A stretch of 64,000 nucleotides of DNA from Nocardioides sp. B-3 (GTDB lineage: Bacteria; Actinomycetota; Actinomycetes; Propionibacteriales; Nocardioidaceae): assembly GCF_024703895.1 (NCBI RefSeq), contig NZ_CP087968.1, forward strand, positions 1,054,001 to 1,118,000, given 5' to 3'. Shown here in pieces: positions 17,094-25,721 of this stretch. Below the pieces are notes generated by a model, which saw only the letters and a list, made by a program, of their open reading frames with translations, did no database searches and was not told the origin of the DNA. The position numbers and the translations under genes are program-made. Within the stretch, counting starts at the first letter, position 1; every line of letters starts with the position of its first letter.

Positions 17094-18317
17094 CCCTCGC
17101 CCTCCACCACCCCGTCATGGTGACCGAGGCACCCGCTGATGTGCCTGTCACCGAACTGGGTCGACTTGCCGTCCACGACCTCTCGACCGCTGTGTTCGTG
17201 CCCACCGACAGCGGGCACGGCAAAGCAGGCATCGCGACGGATGCCCTCAACGCGCTCGGCAAACGCGACGACGTGACCGGCAAGCCCCGCAACGACACCG
17301 GGGTCGCCGAAGTCGTCCCGTTGTGGCTAACCGCGCACCGCACCCGCCTGCTTGTCGTCGCCGCTTGCCAACGCACCCCCGTCGCCACACTGCTGCACCT
17401 CGTCGAGATGACACAGGCAACGCCCACCTCGCTGCTGTTCGCCACCGACCACGGTCACGCGGCTGGACTGCACCGTGCCCTCGCAGCCGCCGCCCCGGCG
17501 CTGGTTGCGTGGCCGGACCTGCCCGACACGCACCCGTCCCACGACCCCGATGCGACCGCGACCAGCGGTCAGTGGGATGCCCGGGAACCGGTCCTCCCGG
17601 CAGTCGAGTACTGGACCTTCTATGCGACAGCGAAGCGACTGCTGAGCCCGGACCGCTTCAAGCCTGTCCACGATCTCTACTGCGACACCATGAACCGGCT
17701 CACCGACTGGCTCGCCACCCTCGACGCTGCCGGGGCCTCGCTGACTGTCGATCTTGCACACGCGTCCATCAAGACCCTCATCGAGGAACAGACCACCTTC
17801 GACAAGGTCACCGTCGTCACCCGAGCCGCCCAAGCCGCCTACCACCGCCACGGCTGGTTCCTCGACGTCGACGAACGCGAACTGCGCAACGGGCTCATCC
17901 GATTCCCACCCTCGAAGACCACCCCCGACCTGTACGACCGGCTCCGCGCCTACTACGAACCCAGCCGCGCAGGCACCGTCGCGCTCTACCTCGCCGGGGC
18001 CACACCCGACGCCATCCGCGCCACCACCGTGGACGACCTCGCCCACTGGCACCACGACCCCACCCACTGGTCGCCAACCAGCCGGTCCCCGACGAGGCCG
18101 CCCCCTACCTTCGTGCCGTCCTACTCGCCCGTGGGGTGGACGGCGCCCAACCAGTGACCCGGCGTTCCCCGGTCACGAGCGTCGCGTCCTTCTCGACCTT
18201 CGACAGGCCGCCACCGACCTCGACCTCAACATCGGCGAAGCCGTCCTCAACCAGACCCACTCGATCGCCACCCGACGCGTCCCCACCAGCATCGTGAAAC
18301 TGGAGCGCCTCACATGA
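17090..18317 (+). CDS. Unrecognised 408-residue protein in the TniQ/TnsD position, frameshifted
   Basis: Starts at GTG 17090 in a GTGA overlap with tnsC. Shifts near 18065 and 18160 are needed to reach the stop at 18315-18317, where it overlaps the XRE gene (ATGA). N-terminal half is Ala/Thr/His rich with VPLWLTAHRTRLLVVAACQR. The C-terminal half has AVEYWTFYATAKRLLSPDRF, a VVTRAAQAAYHRHGWFLDVD segment and a tail RQAATDLDLNIGEAV. It lacks the CxxC/HxxxH zinc motifs and the N-terminal signature of TniQ. Its place right after tnsC is where Tn7 relatives encode target selection, so it is a candidate for recognising the nrdJ 3' end. That is inference from position only. Confidence 0.6.
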
Positions 18318-19027
18318 GCACCCGCATCGACCGGGAACGGCTCATCGCCCTCCGCATGAACCGGGGACTCGCCGTCCGGCAACTGGCCCACGACTGCGGC
18401 ATCGAGATCGCCGTCCTCAACCGCCTCGAAACGAGCGACGACCCCAGTCTCAGCACCCTGTCCGTTGCAGCGCTCACCCGGCTCGCGGACCGGCTACAGG
18501 TCCCCGTCGGGCACCTCTTCACCGACGGCACCCAGCCCCCTGCGGACGCTGCTTGCCGGGACGGTGGAAGCGACTCCGTCGCCGATGCTGCGTCGCTCGG
18601 AGCGCTCGTCACCGCGCTCGATCACGGCACCTCAATCGTCGCCCTCGCTGACGGCCTCGGCTGGACCACCGACCGAGTCCACAACGCCGCCGACGCCCTC
18701 GACCGAGCCCTTCGCACTGTCGGCATGACCGTGTTCAGGAAGTCCGGGCTCCTGTCCATCCGACCCATCGACGACACCCACGCCACCGCCGAACTCGCCG
18801 TGCGTCGACATCCCCGAGCCCACAACACCCAACGCCTCGCCAGCCCAGCCCGAACCAAGATCCTCTACCGCGCCGCCCACACCCCGATCAGCCCCCACAG
18901 CCTCGCCGAGAAGGACCGCGTCAACATCGCGACCCTCCTCAAGGCCGGAGTGCTCATCGAGAACAACGACCGCTGCTTCGTCCCCTCGCCCGACGTCCTC
19001 GCCAGCCTCCACCCCGAAGGCATGTGA
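18314..19027 (+). CDS. XRE-family helix-turn-helix regulator
   Basis: 237 residues, intact. Residues 1-70 form an XRE domain: LIALRMNRGLAVRQLAHDCG, IEIAVLNRLETSDDP, VAALTRLADRLQVPVGHLF. The remainder has a second possible winged-helix segment (LADGLGWTTDRVHNAADALD) and a C-terminal helical part with SHSLAEKDR-like and VNIATLLKAGVLIENN segments. Could repress the transposition operon or its tail; the 20-bp repeats at 13377-13430 are candidate sites. Overlaps the preceding gene by ATGA, and the next gene starts 4 bp after its stop, so it is part of the same transcript. Confidence 0.8.
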   Translation: MSTRIDRERLIALRMNRGLAVRQLAHDCGIEIAVLNRLETSDDPSLSTLSVAALTRLADRLQVPVGHLFTDGTQPPADAACRDGGSDSVADAASLGALVTALDHGTSIVALADGLGWTTDRVHNAADALDRALRTVGMTVFRKSGLLSIRPIDDTHATAELAVRRHPRAHNTQRLASPARTKILYRAAHTPISPHSLAEKDRVNIATLLKAGVLIENNDRCFVPSPDVLASLHPEGM

Positions 19028-19031
19028 CGAC

Positions 19032-19408
19032 ATGGGAAATCGACTCGCCGATCTGGTCGGACCGTTCTACGACACCGAGGGCGCCTCCACACTCCTTGGC
19101 ATCAGCGAGCAAGCGGTCGCCGAACTCCGCGACTCCGGCGACCTCCTCGGCATGCAAACCAGCGACGACGACTGGGTCTACCCGACGTTCCAGTTCACAG
19201 GCCATCAGGTGAATCCCGCACTCCTGCCAGCCCTGCGCGTCCTTCACGGCCAGCCCGCCCGGTCCATCGGAGTCTGGTTCGTCGCCCCTGACGAGAACCT
19301 CAACAACCTCTCCCCATCGAATGGGCCGAGGCCGGAAACCCGCCGAATGCCATGGTCACGGCCGCTCGCCGAACCGCAGCCCGGTGGAAGGGATTCATCT
19401 GGCCGTAA
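19032..19408 (+). CDS. Small DNA-binding-like protein resembling Xre/MbcA/ParS antitoxins, frameshifted
   Basis: About 125 residues. DTEGASTLLGISEQAVAELR looks like the recognition part of a helix-turn-helix. It is followed by a short strand pair (LLGMQTSDDDWVYPTFQF), LLPALRVLHG, and, after a shift near 19312, PIEWAEAGNPPNAMVTAARR. This order (HTH, small sheet, then a P-x-E-W-x-x-x-G segment) resembles the antitoxin half of RES-Xre/MbcTA modules. No RES-type toxin follows, so a toxin-antitoxin role is not supported; a regulator or site-recognition role within the element is as likely. Stop TAA at 19406-19408. Confidence 0.5.
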
Positions 19409-19461
19409 AGCCGCAACCGCTCATCACCGCACCCACCCAAGACCACGCTGAGGAGACACCC

Positions 19462-20080
19462 ATGGCCGACACAGACATCTACGAACCCGTCCCCCTGAGC
19501 AACCCGGTCAGGGGCACCCTCACCCTTCACTTCGCCGGGGCGACCGTCGAGCGACGCATGAGCCTCGCGGAGGCCCGGAACGATCAACGCCATCAACGAC
19601 GACAAGCAGAGCGGCGCCCAACTCGACTGGTCCGACCTGCGCTGGTTTCAATACGCATCCGAGAAGGTCCTCGCGTGCGAGTTCACCCCTGACGAAGACC
19701 TCGGCTACGGCCTCACCACCGACGACCGCGCCGCCCTCACCAAGCATGGACACCCGCACGGCATCCTCCGCACCCTTGTTGATCACTGGCGTACGCGGGG
19801 GACTGAGCCGTCGTACAGCCCTCTCGCCATCGTTCACCTATCCAAGTTCGCCATCGAAGGCACCAGCCGCGACGACCTGACCAGTCTCATCCATGCCCTC
19901 GAAGGAGACACCGGTCGCAAACTCCTCCAAGACCCCATCACCCAAACCCAAGACACCTCGACCCGGGCAGCGCACACGTCGAGCAATGACCAGCCCACGG
20001 GCACGCACGAATCCGATGCCGCCACATCACACGACGATGGAGCCGTCAGGGAGACCGGTCCCGACAAGGACCTCGAATGA
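19462..20080 (+). CDS. Hypothetical protein of the transposon tail, frameshifted
   Basis: About 205 residues from ATG 19462 (MADTDIYEPVPLSNPVRGTL), preceded by GAGGAGA. A shift near 19578 leads into INAINDDKQSGAQLDWSDLR and YASEKVLACEFTPDEDLGYG. The last 45 residues are Thr/Ser/Asp rich and probably disordered. No known family. Its stop overlaps the next start as ATGA, so both are translated together. Conserved transposon tail genes like this may be structural partners of the transposition proteins, but nothing in the sequence says so. Confidence 0.5.
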
Positions 20081-20588
20081 CGAAGCCAATGAGGCCGACC
20101 TACGCCGACGAGCAGGCACGCCAATGGAACGTCGCCCTCACCGAACTCATGAACATCGGTATGACCTGCGCCGACGCGAGCCTGTGGGCGACCCACCGTC
20201 GAGCATGGAAGAACGAACTCCTCTGCGACCGTGTACGCGGTTACCTCGATGCCGGATTCACCCCACGCGAAGGCCTGTCGTGGTGGAGAGTCCGGGTTCG
20301 CGCCTCGATTGCCGTCGACTGGGCCAACGCCGGATGGACCCCACTGCAGGTCGAAGAGTTGTTCCGACTCCTCCACCCACTCGGTCGTCTCCCCGGCTTC
20401 ACTGGACCCGACCGCGCAACGTGGATCGCGCTGAATGACTGGCGTGACACCGGCATCCCAGCGACCCGGTGCCTCGCCTACGTCCGAGCAGGAACCAGCC
20501 CCGAAGGGGCAAGCAAATCGAAGCCCGCCGACAGGCCGGAGCGCCCGTCGACGACGCGATCGAGGTCCTCACGCGCCTACGCGCTTGA
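20077..20588 (+). CDS. Hypothetical helical-repeat protein of the transposon tail, frameshifted
   Basis: About 170 residues. Contains recurring short helical units with Trp and a small-residue turn: YLDAGFTPREGLSWW, WANAGWTPLQVEEL, WRDTGIPATRCLAYV, RAGTSPEGA, then after a shift near 20510 RQAGAPVDDAIEVLTRLRA and TGA at 20586-20588. The repeated (A/T)G-x-(T/S/P)-P-x-x-A/G-x pattern suggests an alpha-solenoid-like scaffold. Without the shift the frame runs on to 20658 in Pro/Arg/Ser-rich, non-coding-looking sequence. Family not recognised. Confidence 0.5.
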
Positions 20589-20733
20589 CCCCGGACCGAG
20601 GGCACCGCCGCAAAACAGCAAACAGAATGCCATTCCCAGCACGACCTACCGGGGCTAACGTGCACCTTGCTCCAGCCACTCGGCGGGGAGCACCAGCACA
20701 ACGGGTCGTCACGGCCCGGGAAGGCGGCCCCCA

Positions 20734-21051
20734 ATGGCCCCCACCTCATCTCGCATCGCTGCTCCCGGACCCTTTGAGGTCCTGTGGTTCCCCGACCAGC
20801 CCGACGAGATTCACCTCGTAACCACCGATGCGACCTTCACCGACTCCAACGGTCAGCGTCCCGGCTTCTGGATCACGTTCTCCCGCAACCCCAAGAGCGC
20901 TAACTGGCACCCGGCCTACTGGAACCGTTGCGTCCGCGCCCTCAAGAACGATGGTCAGCCCGCGCCCGACGAAGTTGAGGAGCACAATCGTCGCCTCGAC
21001 AAGCGCGGCAAGCACATCGTTGATTGGAACAAGACCCACGACAAGGACTGA
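20734..21051 (+). CDS. Small hypothetical protein, last gene before the right transposon end
   Basis: 105 residues, intact. Reads GPFEVLWFPDQPDEIHLVTT, then SNGQRPGFWITFSRNPKSAN, and ends RGKHIVDWNKTHDKD. Looks like a small mixed alpha/beta soluble protein with several Trp residues. Start ATG 20734 has a weak purine stretch (GGGAAGG) 9 bp upstream. It is separated by 145 bp from the previous gene, so it may have its own promoter. No family recognised. Confidence 0.5.
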   Translation: MAPTSSRIAAPGPFEVLWFPDQPDEIHLVTTDATFTDSNGQRPGFWITFSRNPKSANWHPAYWNRCVRALKNDGQPAPDEVEEHNRRLDKRGKHIVDWNKTHDKD

Positions 21052-21401
21052 ACCCGGCAAGGCGACAACTCCCGACCGTCTCGCCGACCCGCACGGCTCC
21101 TGACACGCCTGTGGCCCGAGTTGCCTACCACCGCAACTCGGGCCACACCGCCGGGCAATCTGGTCCGCCTGCAACCGCGTACCGGATCAACCGTCTAGTC
21201 GACAGTATTGATCGCCCAACCGAGAAGCGGAAGGCAGTGCGCCCGCGAACGTCCCGATGCCGTAGTTCCGGGGATGAGATCGCTCGTGGCCCTCGCTCGC
21301 ATTCCGCCACACCTCTAATCCACAGAACCCCCGAGGAGTTTCCCTCGGGGGTTCTGCATTCGGCTCAAGCGGAGCGAGGATCGCGGTGACTCACGGGAGA
21401 A
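21052..21401. other. Non-coding stretch inside the right end, with a perfect 13-bp hairpin
   Basis: No gene is supported here. The only structure I see is an inverted repeat, AGAACCCCCGAGG at 21324-21336 and its exact complement at 21343-21355 with a 6-base loop. It is a candidate terminator that would stop tns-operon transcription before the transposon end, although no T-run follows on the plus strand. The rest, between the last small gene and the end repeats, shows nothing I can name. Confidence 0.5.
21324..21355. terminator. Perfect 13-bp stem-loop near the right transposon end
   Basis: AGAACCCCCGAGG pairs with CCTCGGGGGTTCT around the loop AGTTTC. GC-rich stem downstream of the last element gene and upstream of the right-end repeats; typical of actinobacterial terminators lacking a strong U-tract. 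It may insulate nrdJ on the opposite strand as well. Confidence 0.6.
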
Positions 21402-21477
21402 AGCACTTGTCGCAGCACATGTCGCAGCACATGTCGCAGCACTTGTCGTTCCGACAGCAATTCACTGTCGTCCTACA
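21402..21477 (-). repeat. Right end of the Tn7-like element with four tandem 12-bp repeats
   Basis: Terminal repeat ACTGTCGTCCTACA at 21464-21477. Inside it, 12-bp units AGCAC(A/T)TGTCG(C/T) stand head to tail at 21402, 21414, 21426 and 21438, and a further related unit (CCGACAGCAA) follows at 21451. Left and right ends share only the terminal 14 bp, an asymmetry seen in Tn7, where the right end carries more, closer-packed TnsB sites than the left. TnsB binding is inferred. Confidence 0.7.
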
Positions 21478-21516
21478 GGCAGCGGCGCGTCGCAGCCGCT
21501 GCCCTCGTTGCCCAGT

Positions 21517-24416
21517 TCAGCTACAGCCGCTGGTGCTTCCGCAGCCTTCGCACACGTAGCACGAGCCAGCGGGGCGCATCTTCGTTCCGCAGGTCATGCA
21601 GAGCGGGCTGTCGACCGCCGTACCCGTGAGCTTCTCGAAGAGCTCGGCGGAGGTGTGGACGCCGGCAGGGGGCGTCCTTGACCTCTGCGGTTTCGTGGCG
21701 GCCGCGAGCGGCCTCCTCAACCTCCGAGGCCAGCGGCGCGTCCGCGTCGGAGGAATCCGAGACGACCTCGACGTCGACCGGGGAGAGCAGCTCGGAGGCC
21801 GAGCCCGTCTCCTCGACGATCGGCTCGTAGGAACCGGTCTCGAGCTGACGCTGACGCTCCTCGGCGGAGTAGATGCCGAGAGCCGAGCGCTCCTCGAAGG
21901 TCATGTAGTCGAGGGCCGGGCGGCGCCAGACGTAGTCCATCAGCGACTGCGCCATACGGACGTCCGGGTCGTCGGTGAGACCGGCAGGCTCGAAGCGCAG
22001 GTTGGTGAACTTCGAGACGTAGGTCTCGAGGGGGACGCCGTACTGCAGGCCGATCGACGTGGCGATCGAGAACGCGTCCATCACGCCGGCCGGGGGTCGA
22101 GCCCTGCTTGCCGAGCTTGAGGAACACCTCGCCGAGCGAACCGTCCTCGTGCGCACCGGAGGTCATGTAGCCCTCGGCGCCGCCGACCGTGAACGACGTC
22201 GTGCGCGAGACGCGCGACTTCGGCAGGCGCTTGCGGGTCGGGGCGTAGACGACCTTCTCGATGACCTTGGTCTCGACGACGTCGTCGCCTTCGACGTGCT
22301 GGCCCCGGTCGCGCTTGGCCCGGGTCCGACTTGCCGTCGGAGAGCGGCTGACCGACCTTGCAGGAATCGCGGTAGATCGCGGTCGCCTTGAGACCGAGCT
22401 TCCGGGACTGCATGTAGACGTCCTCGACCTCTTCGACCGTAGCGGTCTCAGGGCAGGTTCACCGTCTTGGAGATGGCGCCGGAGAGGAACGGCTGGCAGG
22501 CCGCCATCATCCGCACGTGGCCCATCGGCTTGAGCGAGCGGGCGCCCATCGCGGTGTCGAAGACCTCGTAGTGCTCCTGCTTGAGGCCGGGCGCGTCGAT
22601 GACGTGACCGTTCTCGCCGATGAAGGCGACGATCGCCTCGACCTGCTCGGGCTGGTAGCCCATCTTCTCGAGCGCACGCGGGATCGTCTGGTTGACGATC
22701 TGCATCGAGCCGCCGCCGACGAGCTTCTTGAACTTCACCAGCGAGAAGTCGGGCTCGATGCCGGTGGTGTCGCAGTCCATCATGAAGCCGATGGTGCCGG
22801 TCGGCGCGAGCACGGAGGCCTGCGCGTTGCGGAATCCGTTGGTCTCACCGGTCGCGATGACGTCGGCCCCGGGCCTGCGTCGCGAGCTTGAGCACGCGGC
22901 TGTCCTCGGTGTGCAGCACGCGCACCACGTCGTTGGCGGCCCGGTGCTTGCGCATGACCCGCTTGTGAGCCTCCGCGTTGCGCTGGTAGCCGGCGTAGGG
23001 ACCGACGATCCCGGCGAGCTCGGCGCTGCGCTTGTACGACGTGCCCGTCATCAGCGAGGTGATGGCAGCCGCCATCGAGCGACCGCCCTCGGAGTCGTAG
23101 CCCGGGCCCATGGCCATGAGCAGGGCGCCGAGGTTGGCGTAGCCGATGCCCAGCTGGCGGTAGTCGCGAGTGGTCTGCGCGATCGGCTCGGTCGGGAAGT
23201 CGGCGAAGCAGATCGAGATGTCCATCGCGGTGATGATGAACTCGACGGCCTTCGCGAAGAGGGCGGCGTCGAACGTGTCGTCCTCCTTCAGGAACTTCAG
23301 GAGGTTGAGCGAGGCCGAGTTGCACGACGAGTTGTCGAGCGACATGTATTCCGAGCACGGGTTGGACGCGGTGATGCGGCCCGTCTCCGGGTTGGTGTGC
23401 CAGTCGTTGATCGTGTCGTCGTACTGCAGACCCGGGTCGGCGCAGGCCCGGGCGGCCTCGCTGATCTTGGTGAAGAGCTCACGGGCGTCGACGCGCTCGA
23501 TGACCTCGCCGGTGCCGCGGGCACGCAGGCCGAAGTCGGTGCCGTCCTCGACCGCACGCATGAACTCGTCGGTCACGCGGACCGAGTTGTTGGCGTTCTG
23601 GTACTGGACCGACGTGATGTCCTTGCCGCCGAGGTCCATGTCGAAGCCGGCGTCGCGCAGGGCGCGGATCTTGTCCTCTTCGTTCTTCTTGGTCTCGACG
23701 AACTCCTCGATGTCGGGGTGGTCGACGTCGAGCACGACCATCTTCGCGGCACGACGCGTGGCGCCGCCCGACTTGATGGTGCCCGCGGAGGCATCGGCAC
23801 CGCGCATGAAGGAGACCGGGCCACTCGCCGTACCGCCGCTCGAGAGCAGCTCCTTGGACGAGCGGATGCGGGAGAGGTTGAGGCCGGCACCGGAGCCGCC
23901 CTTGAAGATGAAGCCCTCTTCCTTGTACCAGTTCAGGATCGAGTCCATCGAGTCATCCACCGAGAGGATGAAGCACGCGGAGACCTGCTGCGGCGAAGGA
24001 GTGCCGACGTTGAACCAGACCGGGGAGTTGAAGGAGAAGTACTGGTTGACCAGCAGCCGGGTGAGCTCGTGCTCGAAGACCTCGGCGTCGTCGGTCGACT
24101 TGAAGTAGCCGTTGTCGATGCCGGCCTTCGTGTAGGTCTTCACGACCCGGTCGATGAGCTGCTTGAGGCTCCACTCGCGCACGTCGGTGCCGACCGCGCC
24201 ACGGAAGTACTTCGTGGTGACGATGGTCGAGGCGTTGACGGACCAGAAGTCGGGGAACTCGACACCGCGCTGCTCGAAGACGGTCTCGCCGGTCTTCCAG
24301 TTGGTCTGGACGACGTCGCGGCGCTCCCAGTTGATCGCGTCGTAGGGGTGCGTGCCCTCAGTGCTGAAGACTCGCTCCAACGTGAGGCCTGCGCCGGTGA
24401 CAGGCGTCTCGGTCAT
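21517..24416 (-). CDS. nrdJ: Vitamin B12-dependent (class II) ribonucleotide reductase, frameshifted
   Basis: About 966 residues. Reduces ribonucleotides to deoxyribonucleotides using adenosylcobalamin. Visible: [30 protein letters not shown] (redox Cys), [35 protein letters not shown] (the N-x-C-x-E active-site loop), [19 protein letters not shown], and the C-terminal Cys-rich tail [20 protein letters not shown] that re-reduces the active site. Shifts lie near 22870, 22440, 22330, 22100 and 21670. Start ATG 24416 ([20 protein letters not shown]); an upstream ATG at 24491 is less likely. Second gene after nrdR. Its 3' end, 39 bp from the transposon, is the probable attachment-site anchor. Confidence 0.95.
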
Positions 24417-24524
24417 GGGTTCTCCTTCGAATCCGTCTGGATGGTTCATTGGTTCTTCTTCTTCTACTTCTCGGAACTGGTCGCCCGGCACGCGGCTTCC
24501 CCACCACGTGCCGGGCAGTCTGTG

Positions 24525-24999
24525 TCAGCCAGTCGTGACTGGCTGGGTGAGGCGGCGCTCCGTGCGGAGCATCTCGATCTCTGCTTCGAAGTCCTCCGCG
24601 GACTGGAAGGCTCGGTAGACGCTGGCGAAGCGGAGGTAGGCGACCTCGTCGAGCTCGCGCAGCGGGCTCAGGATCGCGAGGCCGACCTCGTTGGCGTTGA
24701 TCTCGGCCTCGGCCGGACAGCCGCAGCGCGTCCTCGACCGCCCGGCCGAGGCAGGCGAGCTGGTCCTCGGTGACCGGGCGGCCCTTGCAGGCCTTGCGGA
24801 CGCCGGCGATCGCCTTGTCGCGGGTGAAGGGCTCGCTCGCGCCACTGCGCTTGAGCACCATCAGCTGCATCTGCTCGACGGTGGTGAAGCGCTTCTCGCA
24901 GCTCGCGCACACCCGGCGGCGGCGGATCGAGGACCCGTCGTCGGCCACGCGGGAGTCGAGGACCCGGGTGTCGGTCTTGCGGCAGTAGGGACAGTGCAT
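24525..24999 (-). CDS. nrdR: Transcriptional repressor NrdR, frameshifted
   Basis: About 157 residues. N-terminal zinc ribbon [17 protein letters not shown] with the second pair in [14 protein letters not shown], then an ATP-cone ([20 protein letters not shown] ... [10 protein letters not shown] region). It senses dATP/ATP and represses ribonucleotide reductase genes. One shift near 24720. Perfect SD (GGAAGGAGGT) 7 bp before ATG 24999. Lies 108 bp upstream of nrdJ on the same strand, so it probably autoregulates the operon through the boxes at 25120-25165. Confidence 0.95.
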
Positions 25000-25119
25000 C
25001 GCGAGACCTCCTTCCGGGCGCGACGAAAACACCCTCCATAGGGTGTCAACGCATGTGGATCAGTGGATGTTTCCTGTGGAGAACTCGTCCCGGGCTGTGC
25101 AGTCGAGCCCTGCTCTTGT

Positions 25120-25165
25120 GAACTAGATGTGGAAAACCACAACGGTGTAACTACTAGATGTAGTG
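25120..25165 (-). promoter_or_regulatory. Candidate pair of NrdR boxes upstream of nrdR-nrdJ
   Basis: ACTAGATGT occurs at 25122-25130 and again at 25153-25161, start to start 31 bp, each inside an imperfect dyad (the second reads CTACTAGATGTAG). NrdR boxes come in pairs about three helical turns apart, which fits. They lie 120-165 bp upstream of nrdR. The rest of the 364-bp gap (25000-25363) shows nothing else I can name. Confidence 0.5.
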
Positions 25166-25363
25166 GTAACCGTACGTCGGGGGCGCAGGCGTTGGCAAGT
25201 GACCCGAAAGGGCTACTTCTCGGTGGCCGTTGCGGCGGGGTAAAACCGCAGGTCAGTGCCTCACACCACCCGTGGGAACGGTCCGGACAGCGGCGTGTCG
25301 GAGCAGGTCTCGCCGTTCGCCGTACCCGCGAAGTCGCCACGCGATTGGGCCCCATCAGCCACA

Positions 25364-25721
25364 ATGACCCGGTGGCAACGGGTAAGCGCTGGTTCGCGCC
25401 GGGGAGCGAAGCAGGCGTCGTCGTTCAACCTGCCCGCCCTCGCGTTGGCGCTCGCAATCACGGCCTGCCTGATCGCGTGGGGCTACCTCGTCTATCTCGC
25501 CATCGACTTCGGTACGTCGGCGCGTGCCGGTGAATCGGGGAGCGTGGGCCTTCCTCGCGCTGGCCTCGCTGGGCGCCGTGGCATGTCTCTTCGCGGGCCT
25601 GCTGTTCGTGTCCCGACTGCTGCGGGCGCTGGGAATCACGAAGGATCTCCCCGACTCGTCCGAGACGGCGCCCGCCCCCGTCGCCGCCCGTGCACCCGGC
25701 GGTCGTCGCGCGGCCCGTTAG
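25364..25721 (+). CDS. Small two-helix membrane protein, frameshifted
   Basis: About 118 residues from ATG 25364 (MTRWQRVSAGSRRGAKQASS). Hydrophobic helices LALALAITACLIAWGYLVYL and, after a shift near 25535, AWAFLALASLGAVACLFAGL. Basic Ala/Arg-rich tail ending PGGRRAAR. A GTG at 25372 in another frame is an alternative start. No known family; typical of small actinobacterial envelope proteins. Its stop overlaps the end of the convergent CAP-domain gene by 3 bp. Confidence 0.55.

Larger units (their letters stand above)
1302..21477 (+). mobile_element. Tn7-like transposon carrying type II CBASS and a type I restriction system
   Basis: Seen directly: TGTAGGACGACAGT at 1302-1315 and its exact reverse complement at 21464-21477, with GGCA immediately outside each end (1298-1301 and 21478-21481). 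Subterminal repeats lie inside both ends. Between them lies an operon encoding a PD-(D/E)XK nuclease, a Mu/Tn7-type DDE transposase and an AAA+ ATPase, equivalent to tnsA, tnsB and tnsC. The TGT...ACA termini, subterminal binding-site-like repeats and heteromeric gene set are hallmarks of Tn7 relatives. The right end is 39 bp from the nrdJ stop, recalling Tn7 downstream of glmS. No TniQ/TnsD with zinc-finger motifs is recognisable. The flank match is only 4 bp where Tn7 relatives make 5, but indel errors are common here. Confidence 0.85.

Noticed and set aside
17163-17185. A further TGTCGGTG-like match on the minus strand.
   Set aside because: It lies inside coding sequence, no TANNNT follows at 8 bp, and no gene starts downstream.
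21402-21449. Short regular repeats that could suggest a CRISPR array.
   Set aside because: The units are 12 bp and head to tail with no spacers; no cas genes are nearby.
21391-21465. A 24-codon minus-strand ORF from GTG 21465 encoding nine cysteines in repeated C-C-D-(M/K) units, preceded by AGGA.
   Set aside because: It coincides exactly with the 12-bp repeats of the right transposon end; the Cys pattern is a by-product of those repeats.
1297-21482. A 5-bp target duplication as expected for Tn7 relatives.
   Set aside because: The flanks read GGGCA and GGCAG; only four bases (GGCA) match in register. I report a 4-bp match and leave the length open because of indel errors.
22692-24773. A 693-codon plus-strand ORF antisense to nrdJ and nrdR.
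   Set aside because: Shadow of high-GC codon usage; Val/Asp/Gly/Arg rich, no motifs, no SD, and nrdJ is certain on the other strand.
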